A program made the translations under genes and the position numbers. The notes under the pieces were generated by a model that ran no database searches, was not told the origin of the DNA, and saw only the letters and a program-made list of their open reading frames with translations. This document shows, piece by piece, positions 8,721 to 17,293 of a stretch of 64,000 bases of DNA. The first letter of the stretch is position 1. Each line of letters begins with the position of its first letter. This DNA is from Mesorhizobium sp. J428 (GTDB taxonomy: Bacteria > Pseudomonadota > Alphaproteobacteria > Rhizobiales > Rhizobiaceae). The stretch spans positions 4,006,001 through 4,070,000 of the forward strand of contig NZ_JAJOMX010000001.1 of the NCBI RefSeq assembly GCF_024699925.1, in the 5' to 3' direction.

Positions 8721-10673
8721 ATGCCCGGTGATATGCTTGCGTCTGTTTATGATCCAACAAATGTCGCCGCAGACGCATTTGACCGAGACAACCACTACGG
8801 CCCCGTCATTTGGCCCGTCTCCTCCCGCGCCGATATCTATGCGCTCGACACGACGGCCATCACGACCGTCAACCTAACTGAACGGGGGCGTGTCGGGCTG
8901 TTTGTCTGGACCGCAGGCAACTTCACGTCGCTTGTCGCGGCCGATCCGATGGAGGGTATCTACGTCCCTTCGTCTAGCGTGGCGACTTCGTCCGGTTGCT
9001 GGGTGCGTCAGCGGGATACGCTAGTCGTCAAGGCAGAATGGTGCGGCGTCAAGGCGGACTTCAATACCACATCTCGCACGGGCACAGATGACACAGCCGC
9101 ATTCCTTGCGGCATTCAACCTCGCAAACACGGTTGCTCGCGGCTATCTCGAAGTTGGGCCGGGCGTGATGGCAGTGACCTCCGTCCTGCTCAAGACGGTG
9201 TCGGGCGTCCCCAGCTTCATAACCTTCAAAGGCACGCGCATCTACGGCATCGCGACCACAGCGCAGGACGCGATCGTCATCCTTGAGGACTACCGCCACT
9301 TCAACATCAAGGATCTCGATATTGTATCGGATGGGGGAAGCGCTTCCGCTCTGTTCCACCATAACTACGGGTGCGCCCTCCAGCTCCGATCCGTCATCGC
9401 CAACGCCACCCCGACACAGTTTGGGACTATTGACGGCCTGCTCATGTCTGCCATCAAGAATGGTCTTGTCATCGGCAATCTTTATGGACAGGCGGCACAG
9501 GCGGCCATCGCACAGTCGGAGATATTCATCCGAAATGCCCGGACGATCGGCGTCATGCGACCGTTCTACATGAACGCGCTCAACTCCATCGTCACCACAA
9601 CCGGGTGTGTTTGGCTTGTGCAGCAGAGCGGATCACATTCGTCATGGTGGGTGAACGCGGACACATGGAACGTTCGATGCGACGAGGGCAGCTTTCAGAG
9701 CATCGGCGACGAGTTCCAGAACGCACTCACCGTGGGCTACATGCTCTACGGCAAGGGGATGACGCTCGTCCAGCCTCAGTGGGAGTGCGGCAATTCCAGC
9801 TACCTCAATGGGTCGTGCTCGATTTCGCAGAACTCCGGCGGGTTCGTCGCGGGGCTCCAGGGTCCGCTGTTCGTGGTGGCGCCGGGGACTACCGGGACGC
9901 TCTCCATTGACCAAGCATACTTCCGCCGAGTGACAGAGTCGCAGTGGCTGGCCGGAGTGGCGGTTGCCAGCAATGTCAACCTCGTGGAAGCCGACGAGGC
10001 TCCTGACTTTGAAATAATGCTGTCAAACAGCAAGTTCCGCGAGTTCCGGTTTGATCCCAACAACGCTCCAACCAAAGCGTTCGTTCGTGGTGGTCGCCTC
10101 TCCGCCTCCAATGTCATCCTTGAGAACCACAGTTCCTTTGCATCCTACCGCTTCAAAGGCGGGCACGGCCCCATCATCACCGGAGCTGATGTCAGTGGAG
10201 CATCCATGTCCGCGACGGCCGACCTCAGCACGCCCAAGGGTGGATGGGCGCTCACTGGGCTGACGGGCGGCAATTTTCACCGCAGCACAGACAGTCCTCC
10301 ACCGGGCCACACTCTGTATATTGCCATCGAAAGCGTTGGCACGGCTGGCTCGATCGCCACACCGGGAGATACGACGGACACCCGCGTGAAGGGCGGCGAG
10401 GACTATATCCTTGACTGGTGGTGCAAGAAGATCAGCGGCGATGGAGGGCTCTACATCATCACCTCGCAGCTTACGGCAGGCGGCGCCAGCCTCGGCATCA
10501 CCACGACAACCTGGTATAAGACTGGAGCCCAGATGGTCGATGAAAGCCTCGATGACTGGAACAGAACGCGATGCCCGATCAAGACCGATCCGAGGTGTGC
10601 CTACCTTCGCATCGCCGTGCAGGTCGGTGCTACAGCAATCCGCTCGGGCCTTGCCGGTTTCGTTTTGCACTAA
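8721..10673 (+). CDS. Phage tail-spike protein with pectate-lyase-like beta-helix, inserted in GTA cluster
   Basis: A 650-residue protein. Its start PGDMLASVYDPTNVAADAFD resembles the N-terminal virion-binding segment of many phage tail fibre/spike proteins. Residues about 40-110 form a small domain ending GIYVPSSSVATSSGCWVRQ, then the pectate-lyase entry motif WCGVKADFNTTSRTGTDDTAAF near residue 113, and a long beta-rich body to about residue 480 with many G/N/S/T turns. The C-terminal about 150 residues look like a separate carbohydrate-binding-type beta domain. ATG 8721 has GGAG six bases upstream. Base composition is clearly more AT-rich than neighbouring GTA genes, and codon use differs, pointing to transfer. 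A role in binding or degrading host surface polysaccharide is inferred; catalytic residues cannot be assigned. Confidence 0.85.
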   Translation: MPGDMLASVYDPTNVAADAFDRDNHYGPVIWPVSSRADIYALDTTAITTVNLTERGRVGLFVWTAGNFTSLVAADPMEGIYVPSSSVATSSGCWVRQRDTLVVKAEWCGVKADFNTTSRTGTDDTAAFLAAFNLANTVARGYLEVGPGVMAVTSVLLKTVSGVPSFITFKGTRIYGIATTAQDAIVILEDYRHFNIKDLDIVSDGGSASALFHHNYGCALQLRSVIANATPTQFGTIDGLLMSAIKNGLVIGNLYGQAAQAAIAQSEIFIRNARTIGVMRPFYMNALNSIVTTTGCVWLVQQSGSHSSWWVNADTWNVRCDEGSFQSIGDEFQNALTVGYMLYGKGMTLVQPQWECGNSSYLNGSCSISQNSGGFVAGLQGPLFVVAPGTTGTLSIDQAYFRRVTESQWLAGVAVASNVNLVEADEAPDFEIMLSNSKFREFRFDPNNAPTKAFVRGGRLSASNVILENHSSFASYRFKGGHGPIITGADVSGASMSATADLSTPKGGWALTGLTGGNFHRSTDSPPPGHTLYIAIESVGTAGSIATPGDTTDTRVKGGEDYILDWWCKKISGDGGLYIITSQLTAGGASLGITTTTWYKTGAQMVDESLDDWNRTRCPIKTDPRCAYLRIAVQVGATAIRSGLAGFVLH

Positions 10674-10676
10674 CTA

Positions 10677-10707
10677 GCAACACTTCCCCTGTTAGCCTGA
10701 TTTTTTT
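10677..10707 (+). terminator. Possible terminator after tail-spike gene
   Basis: A weak stem (GCAACA with TGTTAGC, one bulge) around the loop CTTCCCC, followed after four bases by seven Ts (10701-10707). It lies four bases past the tail-spike stop. If active, it would partly isolate the downstream tail genes from the upstream promoter. Confidence 0.4.
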
Positions 10708-11067
10708 GGACGTCGGGCTCACTCGACATGCCTCTGATTGTCGCGAGGCAAACCTCTGCGCCATCGAGCAGGCGCGGGCAGCAGTGTCCATCGATCGGCG
10801 CGCGGCCGGGACGCACGGCTAAGATGGTGAGGTATCGCATGGCACTCCCCGGGTTCCGGACCGGGGAGTTGGAAAGCCGTCAGCAGATGACCGCACCGGC
10901 CTTTGGGCTTTCGCCCTGGACATTGCTGACGCCTTCCCGACCAAAGTTGACGAGTGTGGGTGATGCCTGCACACGGCACCGGGGCTGAAGGAGCTTCCAC
11001 GCTAGTGTGACCATGTGGGCCACGCCAGGTAAAGAGATAACCACCGGCGCAGGCCTGCGCCGGCCGG
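10708..11067. other. Non-coding stretch inside the insert, with a 20-bp palindrome
   Basis: No convincing gene on either strand; short ORFs here lack ribosome sites and recognisable motifs. A perfect 20-bp palindrome with half-site CCGGCGCAGG lies at 11044-11063, just before the IS110-like remnant. Together with that remnant this looks like scar DNA from mobile-element activity. Confidence 0.5.
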
Positions 11068-11283
11068 CAGATCGCCATGTTCGCTGGCCTCGTCCCGGTT
11101 CGCGGCACAAAGCCGGCCGGCGCTCGATCTGCGGCTACCGAAGACGCGTCCGACAGGCGCTCCATACGGGAACATCGGCATTCTGCGAATCCGCTCGCTG
11201 TTGAAAACTTTCTACGAACGACTTTATGAGGCAGATAAACCGGCAAAGATCGCTCTCATCGCGCTCGCCCGCTGCCTTACGGA
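11068..11283 (+). pseudogene. IS110-family transposase C-terminal remnant
   Basis: Three consecutive plus-strand pieces in shifting frames match the end of IS110/IS116/IS902 transposases: QIAMFAGLVPV (11068-11100), then HKAGRRSICGYRRRVRQAL, then LLKTFYERLYEADKPAKIALIALAR. Family members read roughly QIAALAGLAP...GRR.I.GGR..VRRALY...NP.LR.FY.RL.A.GKP.K.ALIA..R.LL. Order and spacing agree, with at least two frameshifts, so it is a decayed copy. The N-terminal DEDD part is missing. It ends just before the tail-tube ribosome site. Confidence 0.6.
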
Positions 11284-11318
11284 TCTTGGCAACCAAATCC
11301 ACATAAGAGGAGACCTTC

Positions 11319-11735
11319 ATGGTCGCACAGAAGGGCAAGGACCTGCTGCTGAAGCTCGACCAGAGCGGGGCGGGCAGTTTCGTCACGGTGGCGGGGCTGC
11401 GGACGAAGCGGCTCGCCTTCAACAGCGAGACGGTGGACGTGACGGATTCGGAGAGCGCGGGACGCTGGCGCGAGCTTTTGGCGGGCTCCGGCGTGCAGCG
11501 AGCCTCGCTGTCGGGCGCGGGGATCTTCAAGGACCAGGCGTCGGACGCGGCAATCCGCAGCGCGTTCTTTGCCGGCGCGATCCGCGACTGGCAGGCCGTG
11601 GTGCCGGATTTCGGAACGGTGGAAGGCCCGTTCCAGATCACCTCGCTCGAATATACCGGCGCGCATGACGGCGAGGTGACCTTCGAGATCGCGCTGGAAT
11701 CGGCCGGACTGGTCGCCTTCGAGGCCGCGGCATGA
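11319..11735 (+). CDS. Major tail protein, TP901-1 family (GTA g9-like)
   Basis: A 138-residue tail-tube subunit. Typical pattern: MVAQKGKDLLLKLDQSGAGSF, TVAGLRTKRLAFNSETVDVTDSES near residue 25, WRELLAGSGVQRASLSGAGIFKD near residue 50, and GEVTFEIALESAGLVAFEAA at the C-terminus. AAGAGGAGACC precedes ATG 11319; an ORF extending upstream to 11201 is the IS110 remnant read through. Its stop overlaps the next start by four bases, so the tail genes from here on are coupled. Confidence 0.93.
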   Translation: MVAQKGKDLLLKLDQSGAGSFVTVAGLRTKRLAFNSETVDVTDSESAGRWRELLAGSGVQRASLSGAGIFKDQASDAAIRSAFFAGAIRDWQAVVPDFGTVEGPFQITSLEYTGAHDGEVTFEIALESAGLVAFEAAA

Positions 11736-12070
11736 GCGTGAACCGGCATCGCGGCGAGATCGCTGCCACGCTGGACGGCAGGCCGTTCAGGCTTTGCCTG
11801 ACGCTTGGCGCGCTGGCCGAACTGGAAAACGCGTTCGCGGCCGAGGACCTGTCCGCGCTCGTGGCCCGTCTTTCCGCAGGACGGCTGTCGGCTTCGGACA
11901 TAGTGCGCATCCTCGGCTGCGGGCTGCGCGGCGCCGGCCACGAGGTGAGCGACGAAGAGGTGCGCGCGATGCGCTGCGAGGACGGCATCGCCGGCTTCGC
12001 GCGGATCGTGGGCGAGCTTCTGACGGCGACGTTCGGCAGCGCGAAGGAGCGCCCGAACTCGGACCCTTGA
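11732..12070 (+). CDS. GTA g10-like tail assembly chaperone
   Basis: A 112-residue gene-transfer-agent family protein (GTA g10, Phage_TAC type). Seen: MSVNRHRGEIAATLDGRPFRLCLTLGALAELENAF, then ARLSAGRLSASDIVRILGCGLRGAGHEVSDEEV near residue 48. This class folds around the tape measure during tail assembly. It overlaps both neighbours by four bases, with ATGA at the start and TTGA at the end. Confidence 0.88.
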   Translation: MSVNRHRGEIAATLDGRPFRLCLTLGALAELENAFAAEDLSALVARLSAGRLSASDIVRILGCGLRGAGHEVSDEEVRAMRCEDGIAGFARIVGELLTATFGSAKERPNSDP

Positions 12071-12300
12071 GTACCGCAGCGGGCGCGCCGGCGGCCTTTC
12101 CCTGGGAGCAGGTGATGACCATCGGGCTCGGCCTGCTGCGGCTTTCGCCGAAGGATTTCTGGACGATGAGCCCGCGCGAATTCGACCGCGCGGTGCGGGT
12201 GCTGTTTCCGGCGGGAGACGGCGCGCCCGGTCGAGCGTCGTTCGAGGCGCTGATGCGCCGCTTTCCGGATGAGGAGAAAGAGGGATGGACGAAGAGGTGA
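12067..12300 (+). CDS. Phage tail assembly chaperone, rcc01693 family (GTA g10.1-like)
   Basis: A 77-residue protein matching the rcc01693-type family: FPWEQVMTIGLGLLRLSPKDFWTMSPREFDRAV. The likely start is TTG at 12067, overlapping the preceding stop; GTG 12112 and ATG 12115 are alternatives that would lose the typical FPW segment. It overlaps the tape-measure start by 16 bases. In tailed phages two overlapping chaperone products usually precede the tape measure, as here. Confidence 0.82.
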   Translation: MSTAAGAPAAFPWEQVMTIGLGLLRLSPKDFWTMSPREFDRAVRVLFPAGDGAPGRASFEALMRRFPDEEKEGWTKR

Positions 12301-12851
12301 TCGTCTCGGTCAGGGCGGACACGGCACCGTTTGCCGACGCGCTGGCGGAGTTGGAAGGCCTGGCGGACGCGTTTGGGTCGCAGCTGACCGGCGCGCTGAA
12401 ATCGGCGGTGATCGGCGGCAAGGAACTGGACGACATCCTGCGCCGGGTTGCGCTGAACCTCGCCGGCATGGCGCTGAACCAGGGCATGGCGCCGCTGCAG
12501 TCGCTGTTCGGATCGTTCTTCTCCGGCCTGCTGGGCGGGATCCTGCCCTTCGAGAAGGGCGGCGTGCCGGGGCGGGTGACCCCGTTCGCGGCCGGCGGCT
12601 TGGTCGCCGCGCCAACCTATTTCGGCATGCAGGGCGGGCTTGGCCTGATGGGCGAGGCGGGCGCTGAGGCGATCATGCCGCTGGCACGCACTGCCGACGG
12701 GCGGCTGGGCGTGGCGGCCGGCGGCGGCGCGGCCACGCAGACAATCGTGTTCAACGTGACAACGCCCGATGCCGCCTCGTTCCGCAAATCCGAGGCGCAG
12801 GTCTCCGCGATGCTGGCGCGGGCGGCGTCGCGGGGGATGAGGGGATTGTAG
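12285..12851 (+). CDS. Short tape-measure protein (GTA g11-like)
   Basis: A 188-residue tape measure, short as in GTAs with small tails. It has the GTA-type opening MDEEVIVSVRADTAPFADAL, a helical part (LKSAVIGGKELDDILRRVALNLAGMALNQG) and the family's G-rich end FEKGGVPGRVTPFAAGGLVAAPTYFGMQGGLGLMGEAGAEAIMPL. GAGGAGAAAGAGGG precedes ATG 12285. Its length sets the tail length, so a very short tail is predicted. A degenerate heptad repeat begins at its stop codon. Confidence 0.9.
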   Translation: MDEEVIVSVRADTAPFADALAELEGLADAFGSQLTGALKSAVIGGKELDDILRRVALNLAGMALNQGMAPLQSLFGSFFSGLLGGILPFEKGGVPGRVTPFAAGGLVAAPTYFGMQGGLGLMGEAGAEAIMPLARTADGRLGVAAGGGAATQTIVFNVTTPDAASFRKSEAQVSAMLARAASRGMRGL

Positions 12852-12957
12852 GGGAGCAAGGGAATAGGGGAGTAAGGCAGTAGGGCAGTAAGTGATTGTT
12901 TAGGCTGGCTGTTTGCTTCGTAGCGCGCACGCTTCCCCTACTCCCTTACTCCCCTGC
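12850..12957. repeat. Degenerate heptad-repeat hairpin between tape measure and DUF2460 gene
   Basis: A run of imperfect 7-8 base units (GGGAGCA, GGGAATA, GGGAGTA, GGCAGTA, GGGCAGTA) at 12850-12895 is answered by complementary CCCTACT / CCCTTACT units at 12931-12957. Same layout as at 3182-3294 and 4539-4644 but with more sequence drift, and again it begins at a stop codon and ends about 18 bases before the next start. Confidence 0.75.
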
Positions 12958-12974
12958 CAAGGGAACAAACCACC

Positions 12975-13625
12975 ATGACCGACCTTTTCACCTTCCACGA
13001 CGTGGTGTTTCCGCTCGCGGTCTCCTTTGGCGCGACCGGCGGGCCGGAGCGGCGCAACGAGATCATCGAGCTGATGTCAGGCCGCGAGACGCGCAATGCG
13101 CGGTTTGCGCATGCAAGGCGGCGCTATGACGCCGGCACCGGGTTGCGCTCGGCGGACGACCTCTACGATGTGCTCGCCTTCTTCGAGGCGCGGCGCGGCT
13201 CGCTGCACGCGTTCCGGTTCCGAGATCCGTTCGACATGAAGTCCGGGCGGCCGGAGGCGGAGCCGACGGCGATCGACCAGCCGATCGGTGTCGGAGACGA
13301 TGGGACGGCGACTTTCCAGCTCGTCAAGACCTATGGCGAGGGCGACGATGCCTATGTGCGGCCGGTGACGAAGCCGCTGGCTGGCAGCGTGCGGGTAGCG
13401 GTGGACGGCGACGAGGCGGAGGAGGGCGTGGCGTTTGCTGCCGACGCGGCGACGGGCGTCGTAATATTCCTTCCCGGCCATGTGCCGGGCGAGGGTGCAG
13501 TGGTGACGGCGGGGTTCGCGTTTCATGTGCCGGTGCGCTTCGATACCGACCGGATCGAGGCGAGCCTGGCGAGCTTTCGCGCCGGCACGGTGCCGACCAT
13601 CCCGCTGGTCGAGGTGGTCGCATGA
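12975..13625 (+). CDS. Distal tail protein, DUF2460 / TIGR02217 (GTA g12-like)
   Basis: A 216-residue DUF2460 protein, the ring joining tail tube and hub. Family features: FHDVVFPLAVSFGATGGPER at the start, RRYDAGTGLRSADDLYDVLAFFEARRG near residue 48, AFRFRDPFDMKSG near residue 78, DDGTATFQLVKTYG near residue 105 and FDTDRIEASLASF near the end. AAGGGAACAAACC precedes the ATG. It overlaps the hub gene by four bases. Confidence 0.93.
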   Translation: MTDLFTFHDVVFPLAVSFGATGGPERRNEIIELMSGRETRNARFAHARRRYDAGTGLRSADDLYDVLAFFEARRGSLHAFRFRDPFDMKSGRPEAEPTAIDQPIGVGDDGTATFQLVKTYGEGDDAYVRPVTKPLAGSVRVAVDGDEAEEGVAFAADAATGVVIFLPGHVPGEGAVVTAGFAFHVPVRFDTDRIEASLASFRAGTVPTIPLVEVVA

Positions 13626-14506
13626 GCGGATTTTCAGAGGATTTCCTCGCGCATCTGGCGCGGGACGTGACGACGCTTTGCCACTGCTGGACGGTGGCGC
13701 GGGCGGACGGGATGGTGATTGGTTTCACCGACCATGACCGGGTGCTTACGATTGGCGGTGTCGTCTGCGAACCGCAGAGCGGCATGACCGCGACCGAGGC
13801 GCGCGACGCGATCGGGCTGGCGGGCGACGCGACCGATGTCGAGGGCGCGCTGTCGTCGGATGCGATCAGCGAGGCGGACATCGCGGCTGGCCGCTATGAC
13901 GGCGCGGCGGTGACGACCTATCTCGTCAACTGGCGTGCGCCCGAACAGAACGCGGTGCTGCGCAGGGCAACGGTGGGCAAGATCACGCGCGCGGACGGCG
14001 CATTTCGCGTCGAACTGAATGGGCCGGCGGCGGCCTTGGAAAAGCGGGTGGGGCGGCACTTCCGCCGGACCTGCGACGCGCGGCTGGGTGACGGGCGCTG
14101 CGGCGTCGACCTGACGCAGGAAGGGTTTCACGGTGCTGGCGCGGTGACGGAGCGGCGAGGGGCGGAGGTCGCGGTCTCGGGGCTCGACGCCTTCGCGGTA
14201 GGCTGGTTCGCGCATGGCGAATTGACGTGGACGAGCGGTGCGCTCGAGGGGCGGGCGGCGCGGATCTCCGTGCATCGCAAGGAGGGCAGTCGCGTGACGC
14301 TGACGCTCGATGAGGGCGGCGAGGGTGTCGAGACGGGCGACGCATTCACGTTGGTCGCGGGCTGCGACAAGCGCTTCGAAACCTGTCGAACGAAATTTGC
14401 CAACCGACTCAATTTCCGCGGCTTTCCGCATATGCCGGGCAATGACGCGGCCTATGCCTATGTGACCGACGGCATCGAGTTCGACGGCGGGGCGCTGGTA
14501 CCGTGA
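13622..14506 (+). CDS. Hub protein, DUF2163 / TIGR02218 (GTA g13-like)
   Basis: A 294-residue DUF2163 protein that forms the tail hub. The N-terminal half has ARDVTTLCHCWTVARADG and GFTDHDRVLTIGG, then VGKITRADGAFRVELNG near residue 120. The C-terminal domain carries conserved cysteines in CDARLGDGRCGVDL near residue 148 and CDKRFETCRTKF near residue 242, then GFPHMPGNDAAY; four cysteines of this type suit a metal or iron-sulfur site. Overlaps of four bases on both sides show coupling. Confidence 0.93.
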   Translation: MSGFSEDFLAHLARDVTTLCHCWTVARADGMVIGFTDHDRVLTIGGVVCEPQSGMTATEARDAIGLAGDATDVEGALSSDAISEADIAAGRYDGAAVTTYLVNWRAPEQNAVLRRATVGKITRADGAFRVELNGPAAALEKRVGRHFRRTCDARLGDGRCGVDLTQEGFHGAGAVTERRGAEVAVSGLDAFAVGWFAHGELTWTSGALEGRAARISVHRKEGSRVTLTLDEGGEGVETGDAFTLVAGCDKRFETCRTKFANRLNFRGFPHMPGNDAAYAYVTDGIEFDGGALVP

Positions 14507-14940
14507 GCGCGCCGGCGGACAGGATCGTCACCGCGGCACTTGGCTGGCTCGGCACGCCCTATCGGCACCAGGGCGCGCGGAAGGGCGTGGGCTGCGACTG
14601 CCTTGGCCTGGTGCGCGGCGTGTGGCGCGAGGTCTATGGCGCGGAGACCGAGGCGCCGGGGCCCTATGCCGCCGACTGGGCGGAGACGGGCGAGGGCGAC
14701 CCGCTGATGGCGGCCGCGCGCCGGCATTGCCGGGAGAAGGCGGAACGGTCCGTCGCGGCAGGCGACCTGCTGCTCTTTCGCATCCGGCCGAGACTGCCCG
14801 CCAGGCATTGCGGCATCGCGCTCGCGCCGGACCGGTTTCTCCATGCCTATCAGGGACATGCGGTGGTTTCCTCGCCGCTCGACCCGCACTGGCGCCGCAG
14901 GCTCTGCGGCACGTTTTCCTTCCCCGACCTTCGAGGCTGA
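14503..14940 (+). CDS. NlpC/P60 cell-wall peptidase, TIGR02219 (GTA g14-like)
   Basis: A 145-residue NlpC/P60 peptidase carried at the tail tip, expected to cut peptidoglycan stem peptides during DNA entry. The catalytic Cys is in GVGCDCLGLVRGVWRE near residue 33, the His in RHCGIALAP near residue 105, preceded by RSVAAGDLLLFR, which is typical of this family. Start is GTG at 14503, overlapping the hub stop. The third polar catalytic residue probably lies in FLHAYQG. Confidence 0.92.
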   Translation: MSAPADRIVTAALGWLGTPYRHQGARKGVGCDCLGLVRGVWREVYGAETEAPGPYAADWAETGEGDPLMAAARRHCREKAERSVAAGDLLLFRIRPRLPARHCGIALAPDRFLHAYQGHAVVSSPLDPHWRRRLCGTFSFPDLRG

Positions 14941-14942
14941 CC

Positions 14943-17291
14943 ATGGCGACATTGATCCTGCAGGCCGCCGGGGCATTTCTCGGCGGCTTTTTCGGCACGA
15001 CCGGCGCGGCCGTGCTGGGCGCCGCGGGATCGATGGCCGGCTACCTGATCGACCGCGCGCTGATCAATTCGACGCTGCATCGCGAGGGGCCGCGGCTGAG
15101 TGCCATGAGGCCCTTCACCGGCGAGGAGGGCGCGCCGATGGCGCGCGTCTACGGTGCCGCGCGCATCGGCGGCACGCTGATCTGGGCGACGCGGTTCGAG
15201 GAGGCGAGCCACACCGAACGCCAGGGCTTCAAGGGCGGCGCGCGGACGACGACCTATTCCTATTTCGCCAATGCCGCCTTCGGCCTTTGCGAGGGCGAGA
15301 TCGCCGGCATCCGCCGCGTCTGGGCCGACGGGCGCGAGGTGGATCTGAGCGAGGTCGAGATCCGCATCCATCGCGGCGGCGAATTGCAGATGCCCGACAC
15401 GCTGATCGATGCCAAGCAGGGCGAGGGCAAGACACCCGCCTATCGCGGCACGGCCTATGCGGTGCTGGAACGGTTTCCGATCGGCGACTATGGCAACCGC
15501 ATCCCGCAGATGCAGTTCGAGGTGCTGCGGCCGATCGGCGATTTCGGCGCGCGGCTGCGGGCGGTGGCGCTGATTCCCGGCGCGACGGAGCACGGGCTGG
15601 CGAGCGAGCGCATCACCAAGACGATAAGGCGCGGCGAGACGGAGATCGTTAACCGGCACGTGCTGTTCGCAGAGACCGACATCGACGCCTCGCTGGACGA
15701 GCTCGCCATGCTCGCGCCGAACCTGAAGCATGTCGCGCTGGTGGTGACCTGGTTCGGCGACGACCTGCGCGCCGGCGAATGCAGCCTCTATCCGGCCGTG
15801 GTGGAGGCCGAAGGGCCGTTCCTCGGCACCGGCTGGAGCGTGAATGGCGTGAGCGCGGCCGACGCCCGGACGGTATCGCAGCATGGCGGAGGTGCGGCCT
15901 ATGGCGGCACGCCGTCGGACCGTTCGGTGGTGCAGGCGATCGAGGCGATCAGGGCGCGGGGATGGGAGGTGACGCTTTATCCGTTCCTGATGATGGATGT
16001 GCCGCCCGGCAACGGGCTGCCGGACCCGCATGGCGCGACAGAGCAAGCGGCCTATCCGTGGCGCGGGCGGATCTCGTGCTTTCCGGGGCCGGAGCAGGAG
16101 GGCAGCGCGGACGTGACGGAGGCCGCGCGGGCGCAGGTCGCCGCCTTCTGCGGCGCGGCGGCGGCGGGCGATTTCGCCGATAGCGACGACACGGTGATCT
16201 TCACCGGCGAAGCGGACGACTGGGGCTATCGCCGGCTGGTGCTGCATTATGCGCATCTGGCAGTTCTTGCCGGCGGCGTCGACGCCTTCCTTATCGGCTC
16301 CGAACTGCGCGGACTGACGACATTGCGCGACGGGGCGAACGCGTTTCCCTTTGTCGAGCAGCTGGTGGCGCTTGCCGCCGATGTGCGCGGCATTCTGGGC
16401 GGTGACACCAAGATCACCTACGGCGCGGACTGGAGCGAGTATTTCGGCCACCACCTGGAGAGCGGTGACGTCTTCTTCCACCTCGACCCGCTGTGGGCGA
16501 GCGGGGACATCGACGCGGTGGGCGTCGACAACTACATGCCGCTGTCTGACTGGCGCGACGAGGATTTTTCCGGCGGCAATCCGGACGGTTTCGCCGCACC
16601 CTACGACCGCGACGGGCTACGTCGCGGCATCGCGTCCGGCGAGGGGTTCGACTGGGTCTATCCGGACGCCGAGGCAAGGCGGGCGCGGGAGCGAACGCAG
16701 ATCGCGGACGGGCTGGCGGGCAAGGACTGGGTGTTTCGCTACAAGGACCTCCGTTCGTGGTGGGCGAACCCGCATTTCGACCGCATCGGCGGCGTGGAGA
16801 ATGCGGCGCCGACGGCCTGGGAGCCGCAGTCCAAGCCGCTCTGGTTCACCGAACTGGGCTGTGCCGCGGTCGACAAGGGGCCGAACCAGCCGAACGTCTT
16901 TCCGGACCCGAAATCGTCGGAGAATGCGCTGCCCTATTTCTCGAATGGCGGGCGCTCCGACCTCGCGCAGCGGCGGTTCCTGGAGGCGCATCTTCGCCAC
17001 TGGACGCCGGGCGGGGAGGATTTTGTCGAAACGGACAATCCTGTGTCGAACGTCTATGGCGGGCGCATGCTCGACCCGGAGCGGGTCTATGCCTGGGCCT
17101 GGGACGCGCGGCCGTTTCCGGCCTTTCCGCTGGAGCGCGAGGCGTGGCGCGACGGCGAGAACTGGCTCGCCGGCCACTGGCTGAACGGCAGGCTCGGCGC
17201 GGTCGAGATCTCCGACCTGATCGAAAGCGTCTGCGCCGGATGCGGGCTTGAGGCGGATGCGCGGGCGGCGGACGGGATGGTGGCCGGCTAG
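14943..17291 (+). CDS. GTA g15-like 'megatron' tail-tip protein, N-terminal part (frame broken)
   Basis: The first 782 residues of the large host-contact protein. It opens with the usual hydrophobic segment (LILQAAGAFLGGFFGTTGAAVLG), then MRPFTGEEGAPMARVYGAARIGGTLIWATRFEE, and contains the GTA TIM-barrel-like domain from about residue 330 to 700 (VVQAIEAIRARGWEVTLYPFLMMDVP, YGADWSEYF, VDNYMPLSDWRDED, WFTELGCAAVDKGPNQPN). Reading stops at TAG 17289-17291 after DGMVAG, while the remainder continues in another frame from 17294. One added base near 17290 would restore GYALPQPG and a single protein of about 1294 residues, the normal g15 size. No slippery heptamer is present, so a deletion or sequencing error is favoured. 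Confidence 0.88.
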   Translation: MATLILQAAGAFLGGFFGTTGAAVLGAAGSMAGYLIDRALINSTLHREGPRLSAMRPFTGEEGAPMARVYGAARIGGTLIWATRFEEASHTERQGFKGGARTTTYSYFANAAFGLCEGEIAGIRRVWADGREVDLSEVEIRIHRGGELQMPDTLIDAKQGEGKTPAYRGTAYAVLERFPIGDYGNRIPQMQFEVLRPIGDFGARLRAVALIPGATEHGLASERITKTIRRGETEIVNRHVLFAETDIDASLDELAMLAPNLKHVALVVTWFGDDLRAGECSLYPAVVEAEGPFLGTGWSVNGVSAADARTVSQHGGGAAYGGTPSDRSVVQAIEAIRARGWEVTLYPFLMMDVPPGNGLPDPHGATEQAAYPWRGRISCFPGPEQEGSADVTEAARAQVAAFCGAAAAGDFADSDDTVIFTGEADDWGYRRLVLHYAHLAVLAGGVDAFLIGSELRGLTTLRDGANAFPFVEQLVALAADVRGILGGDTKITYGADWSEYFGHHLESGDVFFHLDPLWASGDIDAVGVDNYMPLSDWRDEDFSGGNPDGFAAPYDRDGLRRGIASGEGFDWVYPDAEARRARERTQIADGLAGKDWVFRYKDLRSWWANPHFDRIGGVENAAPTAWEPQSKPLWFTELGCAAVDKGPNQPNVFPDPKSSENALPYFSNGGRSDLAQRRFLEAHLRHWTPGGEDFVETDNPVSNVYGGRMLDPERVYAWAWDARPFPAFPLEREAWRDGENWLAGHWLNGRLGAVEISDLIESVCAGCGLEADARAADGMVAG

Positions 17292-17293
17292 CA

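Noticed and set aside
10719..11246. A 175-residue minus-strand ORF in the spike insert
   Set aside because: No ribosome site, no recognisable motif, and its start overlaps the IS110 remnant on the other strand.
14850..16481. A 543-residue minus-strand ORF over the megatron gene
   Set aside because: No ribosome site or domain; antisense shadow of a well-supported gene.
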